NCBI RefSeq assembly: GCF_000165125.1
Contig: NZ_AEIU01000002.1
Coordinates: 62,001-126,000 of the forward strand
Origin: Vibrio caribbeanicus ATCC BAA-2122
GTDB lineage: Bacteria > Pseudomonadota > Gammaproteobacteria > Enterobacterales > Vibrionaceae
Reading direction: 5' to 3'
DNA: 64,000 nucleotides
A program made the position numbers and the translations under genes. Shown piece by piece: positions 10,101 through 18,670 of the stretch. A model generated the notes under the pieces. The model did no database searches and was not told where the DNA came from. It saw only the letters and a program-made list of their open reading frames with translations. The number at the start of each line of letters is the position of its first letter. Within the stretch, counting starts at the first letter, position 1.

Positions 10101-10859
10101 CTACTTGACCACGTACTGTATGATAATAGATATGCCAAGCCGAGATATTGGAACAATGTCATCTTGGACCCAGTTGCGAAACAGAGAGTTGAGGTAACAG
10201 TAAATATAATGGGCAATAAAGATCGCTATCACTACCCAGATTTGTCCGATCATTTCCCCAGTATTGGCTTTGAGTATTTGGATGGACAGATACCAGAACA
10301 TTCATATCGCGGTCAAAATAAGCGTTATAATAAAATGAAGTTTAAGTTACTAAATTCTAATAATTATATCCGCACTGGAGATGCTCCTGATGATTGGGTT
10401 GTTGTCAAGTCGCTAAAAGGTGATTCAGGGGAGAGGTGGTCGGTTGATAGCTACGCACCCACCAACGCTCAAAAGTATCTACACAAACCAGGAATCTATC
10501 CAACGTGTCTTTTGGATAACACTTATGTGGAAGTTGAGAGTATTCATGGGCGCTGGTTAAATTGGCCATCAGGTGCTCAACATAACTATTATTATCCATT
10601 TGAAGATAATGCGTCGAAATATTTGAGCTTGGTCCACGTTGATGAGAAACGCCGTTCTGTTGAAGGTTGCATAGAGAATGGTTCTTATGTTTTGTTCAAA
10701 GACGGTTCATTCAACCACAGTAAATTTAGTTATAATGAAGTCTATAATGGATACTTTCATTCATCCAACTCTCAAGATGATGACAGAAATCGAGGAGCGA
10801 TTTTTGTTGTTGAGATGGAAGAGCCTGACTATTTAGATTGGTCGGATTTACCACGCTAA
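7194..10859 (+). CDS. large lipoprotein with sphingomyelinase-like EEP phosphodiesterase domain
   Basis: Encodes 1221 residues from the ATG at 7194; the in-frame start at 7089 lies inside the OmpA gene. The start MIKHIILSFCILLLTAC is a lipoprotein signal with lipobox LLTAC. Residues about 40-715 are Ig-like beta modules, including a two-module unit of about 225 residues present twice (from about 7620 and about 8297). Residues about 729-1020 form an endonuclease/exonuclease/phosphatase domain with MTANVF, the metal-binding Glu in ALTEVF, THTQAD, GDMNID, LLDHVLY and the catalytic His in LSDHFP, as in bacterial neutral sphingomyelinases. A C-terminal region of about 170 residues is unassigned. 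Likely a surface or secreted phospholipase/hemolysin. A nuclease or other phosphodiesterase role is not excluded. Confidence 0.8.
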   Translation: MIKHIILSFCILLLTACDGSGGLPSQDDQSTTPSEQPSTPILKVQTLPTSITSDASVTVTGIAWDDTSDINDIVWNSDHLTLVSQTLEQQIQDSKEHPVHYTAIFKADHVSEATPASIHGRAISKLTTQSESKDIDFTIEVQTNPIVSKPNVTFVGDLADKRVLHPQESFKLVVNTYSKNANVNTIQWESDNKNLTLTTFDKVAKGSSDSEEEPLLLTATFVAEKLTSVDNAKIKVTVKDDGENSESTTRQHHVELRPWSKPQVVLKIPSTVKAGDKLAVTLEAYDIESDVNKVEWFTDNESVIIIPQVGEGGDFGKDSKDSPLKVEAEFLTNDNITIDHAVNIWAVVSTPNESTATEAHLVTVQHAIAPVISKPVVTFASETPQRPRLNPTKELTVTVNTYSINANVSSIKWQSMSKDLVLKNAQVISSGSQDSKEHPLSLSATFEAQDFSTPSNSQITVTVKDDANNSYPETKTLDVDLQPWSAPTIVDFHVPSEVLSGKDLDVTLIAFDQEDDIEKVEWFTDKANFMTPPGPSLVPEETHDSQQSPFTFDGDYVSGGKLSKDEDVTVWAKITTRHGQSATTAKKTVVVKQLTRPVVTKITDAFDGVHAHLNSDQPKQDKDHIILSAKANAKPASEHGEGEVKINSYYWSQSSDDPISLNIDSSPQTIGAPDSEADIPPLAITLPDTGKQGSESPTDYHISLVVVDERGVESKAREYTLSVNPLTQLRVMTANVFLINSTTVGGNAKDERVEEYLKLKNDLFGFTDVVALTEVFNQKHADKFASGLGLNYHTPILGTEGDWNLTEDNHSILNGIKSGGVMVLSRYPILSKSQHIFSSFCAEDGLAAKGFIHVRIKKDWKIYNVIATHTQADPSVFSCSNANQTRLAQLAEINDYIDRKITDKSEYVYILGDMNIDKYDSSTYAKMLTSLHAPEPVYRGMRYSWDYEKNSLAFAYNYRSSYVQNHAPQLLDHVLYDNRYAKPRYWNNVILDPVAKQRVEVTVNIMGNKDRYHYPDLSDHFPSIGFEYLDGQIPEHSYRGQNKRYNKMKFKLLNSNNYIRTGDAPDDWVVVKSLKGDSGERWSVDSYAPTNAQKYLHKPGIYPTCLLDNTYVEVESIHGRWLNWPSGAQHNYYYPFEDNASKYLSLVHVDEKRRSVEGCIENGSYVLFKDGSFNHSKFSYNEVYNGYFHSSNSQDDDRNRGAIFVVEMEEPDYLDWSDLPR

Positions 10860-10882
10860 ATCAAAGCTATCGAGTAAAATAT

Positions 10883-10926
10883 AATGCCTCCGTTAAGTGT
10901 TTTTACACTATGGAGGCATTCTTTTG
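10883..10926. terminator. bidirectional Rho-independent terminator
   Basis: A stem AATGCCTCC / GGAGGCATT with a secondary inner pairing (GTGT...ACAC) lies between the convergent lipoprotein and TonB receptor genes. CTTTT follows on the plus side and an A-rich tract precedes it, so it can serve both strands. Confidence 0.75.
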
Positions 10927-10952
10927 ATTAACCAGACATATTGTTATTCGGA

Positions 10953-12914
10953 TTAAAACTCGTAATCAAGTTTAGCCCAAATGGTACGCCCTGGTTCATT
11001 GACTTGTTTGGTTCTGTCTTCGATGGCCAGAGCGTCGTTGCCACTTCCTGATTTACTGATGTGCTCGGCATAAGCTTTATCAAACACATTGTCGATACCA
11101 AGACTGACTGACAGTTGATCATCAAATTGATAAGCACCGTTTAGGGACAGTGTGCCCAAGCCACCGGTTTCACCGAGATCTTGTCCTACAATATTACCTT
11201 GCTTTAAGGCCACGCGATCTTGTTTTGCTACGACACGCCACAATGCACCTAATGACCAATCATTGACTTGATAGTTGAGTGCCAAGCGTCCTTCAAGAGG
11301 CGATATTTGTCCAAGTGCCACATTGTCGGTATCGTTATCACCATGACTGTAGGCCAAAGTCGCGGTGGTGGTGAGTTGTTCAGTCAATGCATATTCAACC
11401 GATGCCTCTCCGCCGAATACGCTCGCATCTATATTGCGGGCTTTCACCGTTGATGCGTTATCGATCAGTATGTAGTCACTGATTTTGGCATAGAAAAGCG
11501 ATACAGACACTAGGGCATCACCTGTGTAACTCCAGCCAATATCGAGTTGATTGGTTTTCTCTGGGCTAAGTGTCAATGCTTTGCTTGCTCTCATGACTTC
11601 CCAATAGTCGGCGATACGCTCAGAATGTCCAATACCAGCATAAAACTTGTGTTGAGCTAGGGTATGTTCATAATGAAGGAAGCCACTAAACAAATCGTCG
11701 TTTTGTTTGTTTTGTTTATTGTCGGCGGCCCAACTCCCGAGCAACTCAGTTTGCCAATAATCATATCGTAACCCGCTAAAAATTGTTCCTTGATCAAGTT
11801 GATGCTCGATCTCGGTAAATAGTCCCCAATTTTTTTGACTGAACAAGTCTTGATAATTTGCGGATTTGAGTTCGTCAAGATTTTTTCCGCCACGGAAATC
11901 TTGTAATTGGTCAATATGGTCAATACCAATTAGTGTGGTTGTTTGAGGAGCTAACTCCAGCTCTGTCCAAATGTGGCCACCAAATGTAGTACGACGCGGA
12001 TTAGAGCCAGATTCTTTACCTTTATCAAACTGATCCATAATGTGGTCATTTTGATTCCAGTAACCTTGGAATTCCAGACTCCTTAATACGCTTCCATCAA
12101 ACGACTTTTTGGTAAGTAGCGACCAATTCTCATTGTCTATGGTACGGGCTTTATTACCTCTATCTGCATATTCGGCTTCACCGCTCGAATTTCCATAGCC
12201 TAGTTCGAACAGGCTATCGGCAGTTGGAGTAAAGCCGATAGCTGTATTGATGGTTTGTCTATCGTAACGAGACTGAATTTCGTTGCCTGCACCATCTTTG
12301 AAGTTGTTGCTTTTTGAACCATTAACGTCGAGATTCCAATAGTAACGCTCGTTTCCTGCCGTCAACTCGGTTAGGTAATCCTGTCGACCAAAGCTACCAG
12401 CCGTTAGACTTGCTCTACCTTCTACCGTAGGGTCAACAAAGCCTAGGTGTTCACGCTCAAATATAACGGTTCCAGCGGAACCAACGGGTCCGTAGCGAAC
12501 AGTTTGAGGGCCTTTGATGACCATTACCTGTTCATAAGTTTCCGGGCTGATGTAGTTCGTTGGAGGATCCATTCGTCCACCACAGGTACCGGCGAGTTGT
12601 TGTCCATCATTTATGACGCTAACTCGTGAACCTGCTAGACCGCGTAAGCTGATATCACCGCCTGCGCCGCCTTTTCGAGTAACGCTGAATCCGGGGATCG
12701 TTTTTAGATAACCAGAACCGTCGAAAGAAGGAATGGGCTGTCTTGGTATTTTGGGGTCAATAACGGTAGTAACTCCTTCGGAGACAGATTCTGCCGTAAT
12801 AACCATGGGCTCTGCGCACTGCTCGCTGTCACAGTTTTCTGTAGCAATTGCTGTGGCTGGATACCAAAGCGTTGCAGGCAGAAAAAGAGCAGCGGTAATT
12901 TTATTTTTGTTCAT
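10953..12914 (-). CDS. TonB-dependent copper receptor, OprC/NosA type
   Basis: Encodes 653 residues from the ATG at 12914, which gives the signal peptide MNKNKITAALFLPATLWYPATAIA; a start at 12950 would put 12 residues before it. The plug domain contains GGAGGDISLRGLAGSRVSVINDGQ followed by TCGGRMDPPTNYISPETYEQV, a signature of the TonB-copper (OprC/NosA) family. A 22-strand barrel follows, ending in GRTIWAKLDYEF with the terminal Phe needed for outer-membrane insertion. Role: uptake of copper or a copper complex across the outer membrane, driven by TonB. It is divergent from a RegB/RegA-type two-component system. Confidence 0.88.
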   Translation of the reverse strand: MNKNKITAALFLPATLWYPATAIATENCDSEQCAEPMVITAESVSEGVTTVIDPKIPRQPIPSFDGSGYLKTIPGFSVTRKGGAGGDISLRGLAGSRVSVINDGQQLAGTCGGRMDPPTNYISPETYEQVMVIKGPQTVRYGPVGSAGTVIFEREHLGFVDPTVEGRASLTAGSFGRQDYLTELTAGNERYYWNLDVNGSKSNNFKDGAGNEIQSRYDRQTINTAIGFTPTADSLFELGYGNSSGEAEYADRGNKARTIDNENWSLLTKKSFDGSVLRSLEFQGYWNQNDHIMDQFDKGKESGSNPRRTTFGGHIWTELELAPQTTTLIGIDHIDQLQDFRGGKNLDELKSANYQDLFSQKNWGLFTEIEHQLDQGTIFSGLRYDYWQTELLGSWAADNKQNKQNDDLFSGFLHYEHTLAQHKFYAGIGHSERIADYWEVMRASKALTLSPEKTNQLDIGWSYTGDALVSVSLFYAKISDYILIDNASTVKARNIDASVFGGEASVEYALTEQLTTTATLAYSHGDNDTDNVALGQISPLEGRLALNYQVNDWSLGALWRVVAKQDRVALKQGNIVGQDLGETGGLGTLSLNGAYQFDDQLSVSLGIDNVFDKAYAEHISKSGSGNDALAIEDRTKQVNEPGRTIWAKLDYEF

Positions 12915-13116
12915 AGTTTTTATTTCGATTATTATAAAATGCTTGCTCATGGTATTAGGTGTTCAGCGATGAACAATCTCGAATAGGCAAACTGTGACAA
13001 ATGGTCGCAGGGCAGTATGATTTATGTTTTATTGGGGTATTCTTTTGATCGTAAACAACTGTTTATTATCCCGAAAATTACTAGTGATATTTTTGTTATT
13101 TTGGCTGTATTGGTAA

Positions 13117-14364
13117 ATGAATTCTCTAGAGCAATGGCTTTTTAAACAATGTGGTGAAAAACTGACTCCACTTTTTGTTTTGCTCCTTTGTCGTAGCGCT
13201 TGGCTTGGCGTCATATGGCTGTTTTTTTTAGCTGATTTAGCACCAATAAGTATCAGCATACTCGTAGTGACAACATTTTTGCATTTGCTGAGTATTAAGC
13301 AATTTGGTGGACTAAAGACACCATTAAGTCGAGTAATGGTTGGCCAAATCTCACTTGATTTGATTGCGATGACTTTACTATTAGTGTTCAACGGTGGTGC
13401 GACAAACGCATTTGTGACAGCATTATTGCTTCCCGTTGTATTCGCTTGTATTAGTCTTAAGTTTTGGTTCTGTGTCAGCTTTACCCTTATCGCAATGGCG
13501 GCTTACAGTATGTTGATGTGGAATATGTCGAATGATATTGGACATGACACACATATGGCGCATCATTACATGGCGATGTGGGTCAACTTTATCCTCTCAG
13601 TAAGCATTATCTCGGTGGTTGTTGGCTCAATGGCGAGAATGGTGGCTAAAAGGGAAAAAAGGATCTCTCAGCAGAGGGAGAGGCAGTTAAGAGAAGAACA
13701 AATTTTGGCGATAAGTATCGCTTCAGCCCAGGTAACTCATGATATCGCGACGCCACTTGCGACAGTACAATTGTTGTATGAAGAACTCAAGGATCAGTAT
13801 CCTGAAGACCCACTAATACGCACGGGTGAGAGTGCGTTAAGGGATTGTGCCACCCAGCTTAACCAATTTCGTCGACAAATTGATGTTATTCGAAATGGGA
13901 CACCAAATTGGTTGAGTGTGAAAGAGGTCCTCGATACATTTTCCGATGCTGCACTGCTCTATTTTCCACAACAGAAGTTACAATTGCCTGCCAATGTGCC
14001 CACTGGTAAAATTTGGTCTGATGATATGTTACTTCCTGCTTTGGTAAACTTGCTACAAAACGCGGTCGCCGCTAATCAAGAAGCAAGTCAAAATCAGCTT
14101 GAATTGCATTGTTATGAACGAGAAAATCAATGCATCATCGAGCTGAAAGATTTTGGTTTTGGTTTGAGTCAAAAACAACTTCAAGACTTGGGTTATGAAC
14201 CGGTCAAAAGCCATCGTGGGTTGGGTATTTCTGTGTTTCTGTCGAATGTGACTCTGAGTAGATTAGGGGGAACACTGGAGCTTGAAAATCATCACGCTGG
14301 TGGTTGCCTCGCTCGTGTATATTTAAATTATAAAAGAATGACCGATGAAGCTGTTAATCATTGA
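13117..14364 (+). CDS. RegB/PrrB-type redox sensor histidine kinase
   Basis: Encodes 415 residues. Six membrane segments (about 1-175) are followed by a kinase core whose H-box is THDIATPLATVQLL (His208), the RegB-type variant of the usual HELRTPL. NGGATNAF at 92-99 matches the RegB quinone-binding GGxxNPF motif except for Ala in place of Pro. Cys244 lies downstream of the H-box, where RegB has its redox-active Cys. ATP-binding motifs are LLQNAVAANQ, DFGFGLS and HRGLGISVFL. RegB senses respiratory redox state in related bacteria. The stop overlaps the response regulator start by 20 bp. No strong ribosome binding site precedes the ATG. Confidence 0.85.
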   Translation: MNSLEQWLFKQCGEKLTPLFVLLLCRSAWLGVIWLFFLADLAPISISILVVTTFLHLLSIKQFGGLKTPLSRVMVGQISLDLIAMTLLLVFNGGATNAFVTALLLPVVFACISLKFWFCVSFTLIAMAAYSMLMWNMSNDIGHDTHMAHHYMAMWVNFILSVSIISVVVGSMARMVAKREKRISQQRERQLREEQILAISIASAQVTHDIATPLATVQLLYEELKDQYPEDPLIRTGESALRDCATQLNQFRRQIDVIRNGTPNWLSVKEVLDTFSDAALLYFPQQKLQLPANVPTGKIWSDDMLLPALVNLLQNAVAANQEASQNQLELHCYERENQCIIELKDFGFGLSQKQLQDLGYEPVKSHRGLGISVFLSNVTLSRLGGTLELENHHAGGCLARVYLNYKRMTDEAVNH

Positions 14365-14866
14365 AGATGATCCTAATTACGCTGACATCATGGCTTGTCG
14401 AATGAAAAGACATGGCTATGAATGTGAGACAATAAATCATGCAGATTTAGTACTACATAGAGCGAGGCTCTGGAGGCCGACTCATATTCTATTAGACTTA
14501 AAGCTTGCAAACGAAAATGGGATGGATCTTATTGTGCCTCTTCGAGCTGCGCTCCCTGAAGCAAAAATCGTATTACTAACGGGTTTTGCAAGTATTGCAT
14601 CTGCGGTAGAGGCGATGAGAAGAGGAGCAAGTGATTATTTGTCAAAGCCAGTTGACAGTAATACTTTGCTGAATGCCCTGAATGGGGAAATGAACGTGCA
14701 GGCAACGGAGTTAAAAACCTCAAGTCCTGAGCAACTGGTATGGGAGCATATCCAACAAGTGCTGGCGACCAATAATGGTAATGTATCAGCGACAGCGAGA
14801 GAGCTCGGTATGCACAGAAGAACTCTGCAGAGAAAACTGCAAAAGAAAAGCAATTATCTGTCTTAA
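14345..14866 (+). CDS. RegA/PrrA-type response regulator
   Basis: Encodes 173 residues. The receiver domain carries the acidic pair EDD (7-9), phosphoacceptor Asp51 in ILLDLKL, a Thr in LLTGFAS and Lys in LSKPV. The short C-terminal output domain is a Fis-type helix-turn-helix, GNVSATARELGMHRRTLQRKLQKK, as in RegA/PrrA/ActR. It starts inside the 3' end of the kinase gene, so the two are translationally coupled. RegA-type regulators control respiratory and electron-transport genes. Its targets here are not known; the divergent copper receptor is one possibility. Confidence 0.87.
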   Translation: MKLLIIEDDPNYADIMACRMKRHGYECETINHADLVLHRARLWRPTHILLDLKLANENGMDLIVPLRAALPEAKIVLLTGFASIASAVEAMRRGASDYLSKPVDSNTLLNALNGEMNVQATELKTSSPEQLVWEHIQQVLATNNGNVSATARELGMHRRTLQRKLQKKSNYLS

Positions 14867-14933
14867 TCGGCATCCAAGTAACTTTAAGATATTTGGGTCA
14901 ACAGCACTAGGGCAGGTGACATTTTTTGAATAA

Positions 14934-14962
14934 AAAAAACCGCCCAGATGGGCGGTTTTGCT
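14934..14962. terminator. bidirectional Rho-independent terminator
   Basis: An AAAACCGCCCA / TGGGCGGTTTT stem flanked by A-rich and T-rich tracts lies between the convergent regA-like gene and the binding-protein gene. Confidence 0.85.
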
Positions 14963-14975
14963 ATTGAAGTTATGC

Positions 14976-15908
14976 CTAACCGCATGATGCGTGAGATGTC
15001 CATTTGTCCATACTGGCTTTGTTTTCTTCAAGCCATTTATTTACCGCATCTTCTACCGACATTTTTTGATTATCGACTAGCATAGCGGCCATCGCAATTT
15101 GTCCGTTATCTAGTGAGAATGAGTTGATCGTATCTACAGCACACTGTGATTTTTCACTCAAACTTTTTGATATTGCAATTTTTAACCAACCACCAGTGGG
15201 ATTGCCGCAGTCCCATTTAAATTTTGGGTTAACGCCCCAAGATGCTTTTTTCTCGCAATCGTCATCGTGTGCTGGGAACTCAACAAATTTTCCTTTGTAT
15301 TTTGCTTCTACCCAATTCGGTGACCAGTTGAAGATCAGCAATGGTTTTTTCGCAGCAATGTACTTTTCAATCTTTTGATTGATCTCAGCACCATCTTTTA
15401 ACTTGGCTACGTCAAACTGTAAATCTAGGGCTCTGATACGTGCAGCATCAGGTTTCTCCCAAGGCCCAGTGTAATAAATACCTTTTTTTCTGCCCTCAGC
15501 GAATACTTGATGGCAATTTTTCAACGCTTTCCAATCTGGCAAACCGGGGCAAACCTCTTCGGCGTAATCCGGATACCACCAGTCTTCACGAGTAGTGGCG
15601 ACATGAGTACCACCTTCGACGATATTGCCAGCGTCAATTAACTGTTGGTACTTGGACGCCATTGACCCTTCCCAAACTTCAACCTGCACATCGCCTTGAT
15701 CATTAGCAAGCTTGTACCACTGAGAGCGAGCGTCTGTGTAGACATATTCCACAGGAACATTGTTTTGCTCTAATAGTTTTCCGAGAACCTTGGTTAAAAC
15801 TTGTTGGCTGGTCCAGTCAAGTGAAAGCATTTTGACTGGCTCTGCGCAAACTAGTGATGACGTCAATCCTGAGATAGCGCACAAAGCAGTAATTTTAAGA
15901 TTATTCAT
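14976..15908 (-). CDS. glycine betaine/proline-type ABC substrate-binding protein
   Basis: Encodes 310 residues from the ATG at 15908, chosen so the protein starts with signal peptide MNNLKITALCAISGLTSSLVCA; the frame extends to 15965 without support. The OpuAC/ProX-type fold is shown by VKMLSLDWTSQQVLTKVLGKLLEQN, VQVEVWEGS, EDWWYPDYAEEVCPGLPDW and LLIFNWSPNWVEAKY. The aromatic residues and paired cysteines are typical of quaternary-amine binding proteins. It would act in the periplasm to deliver an osmolyte or betaine-like compound to an ABC importer. No permease or ATPase gene is adjacent, so its partners must be elsewhere. Confidence 0.85.
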   Translation of the reverse strand: MNNLKITALCAISGLTSSLVCAEPVKMLSLDWTSQQVLTKVLGKLLEQNNVPVEYVYTDARSQWYKLANDQGDVQVEVWEGSMASKYQQLIDAGNIVEGGTHVATTREDWWYPDYAEEVCPGLPDWKALKNCHQVFAEGRKKGIYYTGPWEKPDAARIRALDLQFDVAKLKDGAEINQKIEKYIAAKKPLLIFNWSPNWVEAKYKGKFVEFPAHDDDCEKKASWGVNPKFKWDCGNPTGGWLKIAISKSLSEKSQCAVDTINSFSLDNGQIAMAAMLVDNQKMSVEDAVNKWLEENKASMDKWTSHASCG

Positions 15909-16185
15909 GATAATTATTCTTTGAATAAAGATGATGTTCTGTAAGTTAAGAGTCTTAATACTCACTTTTCAAGCTGTAGCATGGTTTTTTGATATATTAT
16001 TCCTCTCGTATTGCTCCGTTTCCTCCTAAATTTCTCAACAAATTAGTTGGTTATATTCGAGCAAAAATAAAAAAGTGTTAAGAGTATCAAAGCTCGAAAA
16101 GTATTCGAGGTAGAGCCCTGCATTTTGGAAACTTTAGATTGATATTCAAGCTATTTATGGTGTAATTCTACAGAACTCAGTCTGT

Positions 16186-16285
16186 GCTCGAGTAACCTCA
16201 AGGTGCTTGTTTCAGGGCGACAATTTGGTTTGCTGACCTAGTCATGGATTTAACACTGGCTTATTGTAAATCAAAATCGGTAACA
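16186..16285 (+). repeat. decayed left half of the MITE-like repeat
   Basis: Resembles the left half of the full repeat: AGTAACCTCAAGGTGCT, then GCGACAATTTGG, CCTAGTCATGGATTTAA and AAAATCGGTAAC in the same order, with deletions and many substitutions. It lies in the 581-bp space between the binding-protein gene and the chemoreceptor. The rest of that space (15909-16185 and 16286-16489) shows nothing I can assign. Confidence 0.6.
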
Positions 16286-16489
16286 AATCCTGTGAGTCGA
16301 GAAAACCCGCACTAGGGAGTGTGTTACAAAACTGATCCCTGCTGTAAACCACTTGGAAAGAGCTTGCGATTTTGCGGGGTTATTTATTTTAAACTCGATT
16401 TCGTGAAACCTCGGTGACGCCAGCGCCTTGAAGCCACCAGAGCACACGAATACATCAATGAATTAATAAGTTTGCGACAAGGAAGTTTT

Positions 16490-18607
16490 ATGCGGACTCT
16501 ATCAGTGCAGTGGAAAATTACACTTTTGGCTGGCTTTTGCCTCTTGGTTACCTCGCTCTCTCTTATCGGTTTTTCGATTTTTAATGCTTTATCCAACCAA
16601 CAACAGATTAAGCAACAGAGTACTCAATCTGTGATCGTCAAGTCTGAAAAAATTGTAGAGACCCAAGCTCTATTGAGTGCAACAGAGGTCTCAGAGTATT
16701 TAAGTGAAGCCTTATACCGAGCAGAAATGCTCGCTTCGAGTACTTTGTTTCAGAAAAACTTGAGTGAAGAGAACTTTGGCGGCAGTGAAGAATTACGTAC
16801 AGCGTTAGACGAAATGGTTCGACGCTCGGTGATTGATTTTACATCCATCCAAGGGGCTTATTTAGTATTTAAACCTTATATGCTGGATAATGAAGACAGT
16901 AATTATGTTGATGCTGAATATGTTGGCTCAAATGAGATTGGCCGTTTTGCCCCCTATTGGATGATTGATGGAAATGGGAAAGATGTTATCCCTAATGTAC
17001 TAACTGAATCTGACTTGGCGAGTATCAAGAACAAAGAACGTTTTGATTGCCCTATGGTTCATAGAGCGCCATGTATCACCAATCCAAGAACGGTTGCGCA
17101 ACAATCGGGGCAATTTTTAGCAAGCTCGATCTCTATTCCCTTGCTAATGGATAACTCTCCGATCGGCTTTTTTGGTATTGACTTGAGGCTTGATGGGTTG
17201 ATTGAGGCAGTGTTAAATTCAGACCAACAACTTTTCGATGGCAGCGGTAATGTTAATCTTGTTAGTGAAAGTGGTTACCTGATAGCAAGCGATAATCCTT
17301 CAGCACAAACGGGTAGCTTATATCAGAGCTCTAGACTTTCCTCACTGAGTTTACAAACATTGCTTGCTGAGCAACAAGTTAAAAGCCAATGGAGCTCTGA
17401 TGGTGAGTGGTTGAGTGTTTTTGCTCCAATCAAGATTGCTAATCAGACATGGGGTGTTTTGTTTGAAATGCCACGGTCGAGTGTTTTGGCTGATGCAAGA
17501 GCACTCGATCAAACAATAAGCCAACAGGTAGAGACAAGTGTCAAAACAGAGCTACTCGCTGGCATTTTATTGGTTTTGGCTGGGCTAGCAACAATAGCTT
17601 GGTCTGCAGCCCGCTTAGTCAAACCAATTCGTGATGTAGTATTTAGACTCAATGATATCGCCTCTGGAGAGGGCGATCTGACTCAGCGTCTCGAGGTTAA
17701 ATCGCAAGATGAAATTGGTGAACTGGCTATCGGCTTTAATCTTTTTCTCGGTAAGTTACAATCTATCATTGGTGATGTGGTTGATACTACCCTGAAAATA
17801 GGTACAACTAGTAAGCAATCGCGTAATGCTGCCCAGCAAACAAGAGCAAGCAGTGACTCACAGTTCAGAGAAGTTGATTTGGTTGCGACAGCCTCTGAAG
17901 AGATGACTCAGACCGCGGGATTAGTGGTGCAGAATGCTGAGGTTGCGGTGAACGCCGCCAACAAAGCAAATGAGGCTGCTGGTGAGGGGCAAAAAGTGAT
18001 CGAACAATCACAACAAGAGATGATGAAGCTTGTTGAAAGAATGACAGCAGCGGTACCCGTCGTTGAGGAACTAGCCTCGAATAATAGTAATATTACTGAA
18101 ATATTAACAGTTATTGAAGGGATATCTGAGCAAACTAACTTGCTGGCACTCAACGCTGCTATTGAGGCCGCGAGGGCGGGTGAGCAAGGGCGTGGGTTTG
18201 CTGTTGTTGCGGATGAAGTTAGGGGACTGGCAAGCAGGACTCAACAATCAGTAGGTGAAATTCGCCAAGTGATTGAGAGCGTGCAAAAAGGCACTCATGA
18301 TGTTGTCAAAGCAATAGAAGAGGGCAACCATTTAGCTAATGAATCGTCAGTCCATGTTGAGAATGCGGCCTTGGAGTTAAGGCAAATCTTTACTGCCATA
18401 TCTTCAATAAACGACATGAATTCCCAAATTGTTAAAGCGGCAGAAGAGCAACAGGCGGTGTCGGCGGAGGTAAACCTAAATGTCAGTAATATCCGTGAAC
18501 TTAGTGCGCAGATCCTCAGCCAAGCTGAGGGCTCAGAGTCTGTGAGTTCTACTATCGGTGATCTGTCACTCAAACAGCAACAACTGGTAAACCAATTTAG
18601 GGTTTAG
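16490..18607 (+). CDS. methyl-accepting chemotaxis protein with dCache sensor
   Basis: Encodes 705 residues from the ATG at 16490, which has AGGA at good distance; 16472 is an alternative. A first membrane segment (about 10-30) is followed by a large periplasmic dCache-type domain (about 40-360), a second membrane segment ([16 protein letters not shown]), a HAMP domain and a signalling domain. The hairpin tip [36 protein letters not shown] is the CheA/CheW contact signature. It senses a periplasmic ligand, often an amino or organic acid in this class, but the ligand is not predictable. Monocistronic, with a terminator downstream. Confidence 0.93.
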   Translation: MRTLSVQWKITLLAGFCLLVTSLSLIGFSIFNALSNQQQIKQQSTQSVIVKSEKIVETQALLSATEVSEYLSEALYRAEMLASSTLFQKNLSEENFGGSEELRTALDEMVRRSVIDFTSIQGAYLVFKPYMLDNEDSNYVDAEYVGSNEIGRFAPYWMIDGNGKDVIPNVLTESDLASIKNKERFDCPMVHRAPCITNPRTVAQQSGQFLASSISIPLLMDNSPIGFFGIDLRLDGLIEAVLNSDQQLFDGSGNVNLVSESGYLIASDNPSAQTGSLYQSSRLSSLSLQTLLAEQQVKSQWSSDGEWLSVFAPIKIANQTWGVLFEMPRSSVLADARALDQTISQQVETSVKTELLAGILLVLAGLATIAWSAARLVKPIRDVVFRLNDIASGEGDLTQRLEVKSQDEIGELAIGFNLFLGKLQSIIGDVVDTTLKIGTTSKQSRNAAQQTRASSDSQFREVDLVATASEEMTQTAGLVVQNAEVAVNAANKANEAAGEGQKVIEQSQQEMMKLVERMTAAVPVVEELASNNSNITEILTVIEGISEQTNLLALNAAIEAARAGEQGRGFAVVADEVRGLASRTQQSVGEIRQVIESVQKGTHDVVKAIEEGNHLANESSVHVENAALELRQIFTAISSINDMNSQIVKAAEEQQAVSAEVNLNVSNIRELSAQILSQAEGSESVSSTIGDLSLKQQQLVNQFRV

Positions 18608-18633
18608 TTATCAAGGTTCTATGGCAACAATAA

Positions 18634-18660
18634 AGAGCTCGGTTAGGCCGAGCTTTTTTT
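18634..18660. terminator. Rho-independent terminator
   Basis: An AGCTCGG / CCGAGCT stem with loop TTAGG and a seven-T run on the plus strand, between the chemoreceptor and roxA, which converge. Confidence 0.85.
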
Positions 18661-18670
18661 ATGTTATTTT

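Noticed and set aside
13029-13391. Minus-strand open frame of 120 codons opposite the RegB-like gene
   Set aside because: It overlaps the start of a well supported kinase gene, shows no domain, and has no plausible ribosome binding site.
16110-16135. CCTGCATTTTGGAAACTTTAG as a repeat right end
   Set aside because: Only about 14 bases match the family end, and the terminal CTTGGGTATA is missing.
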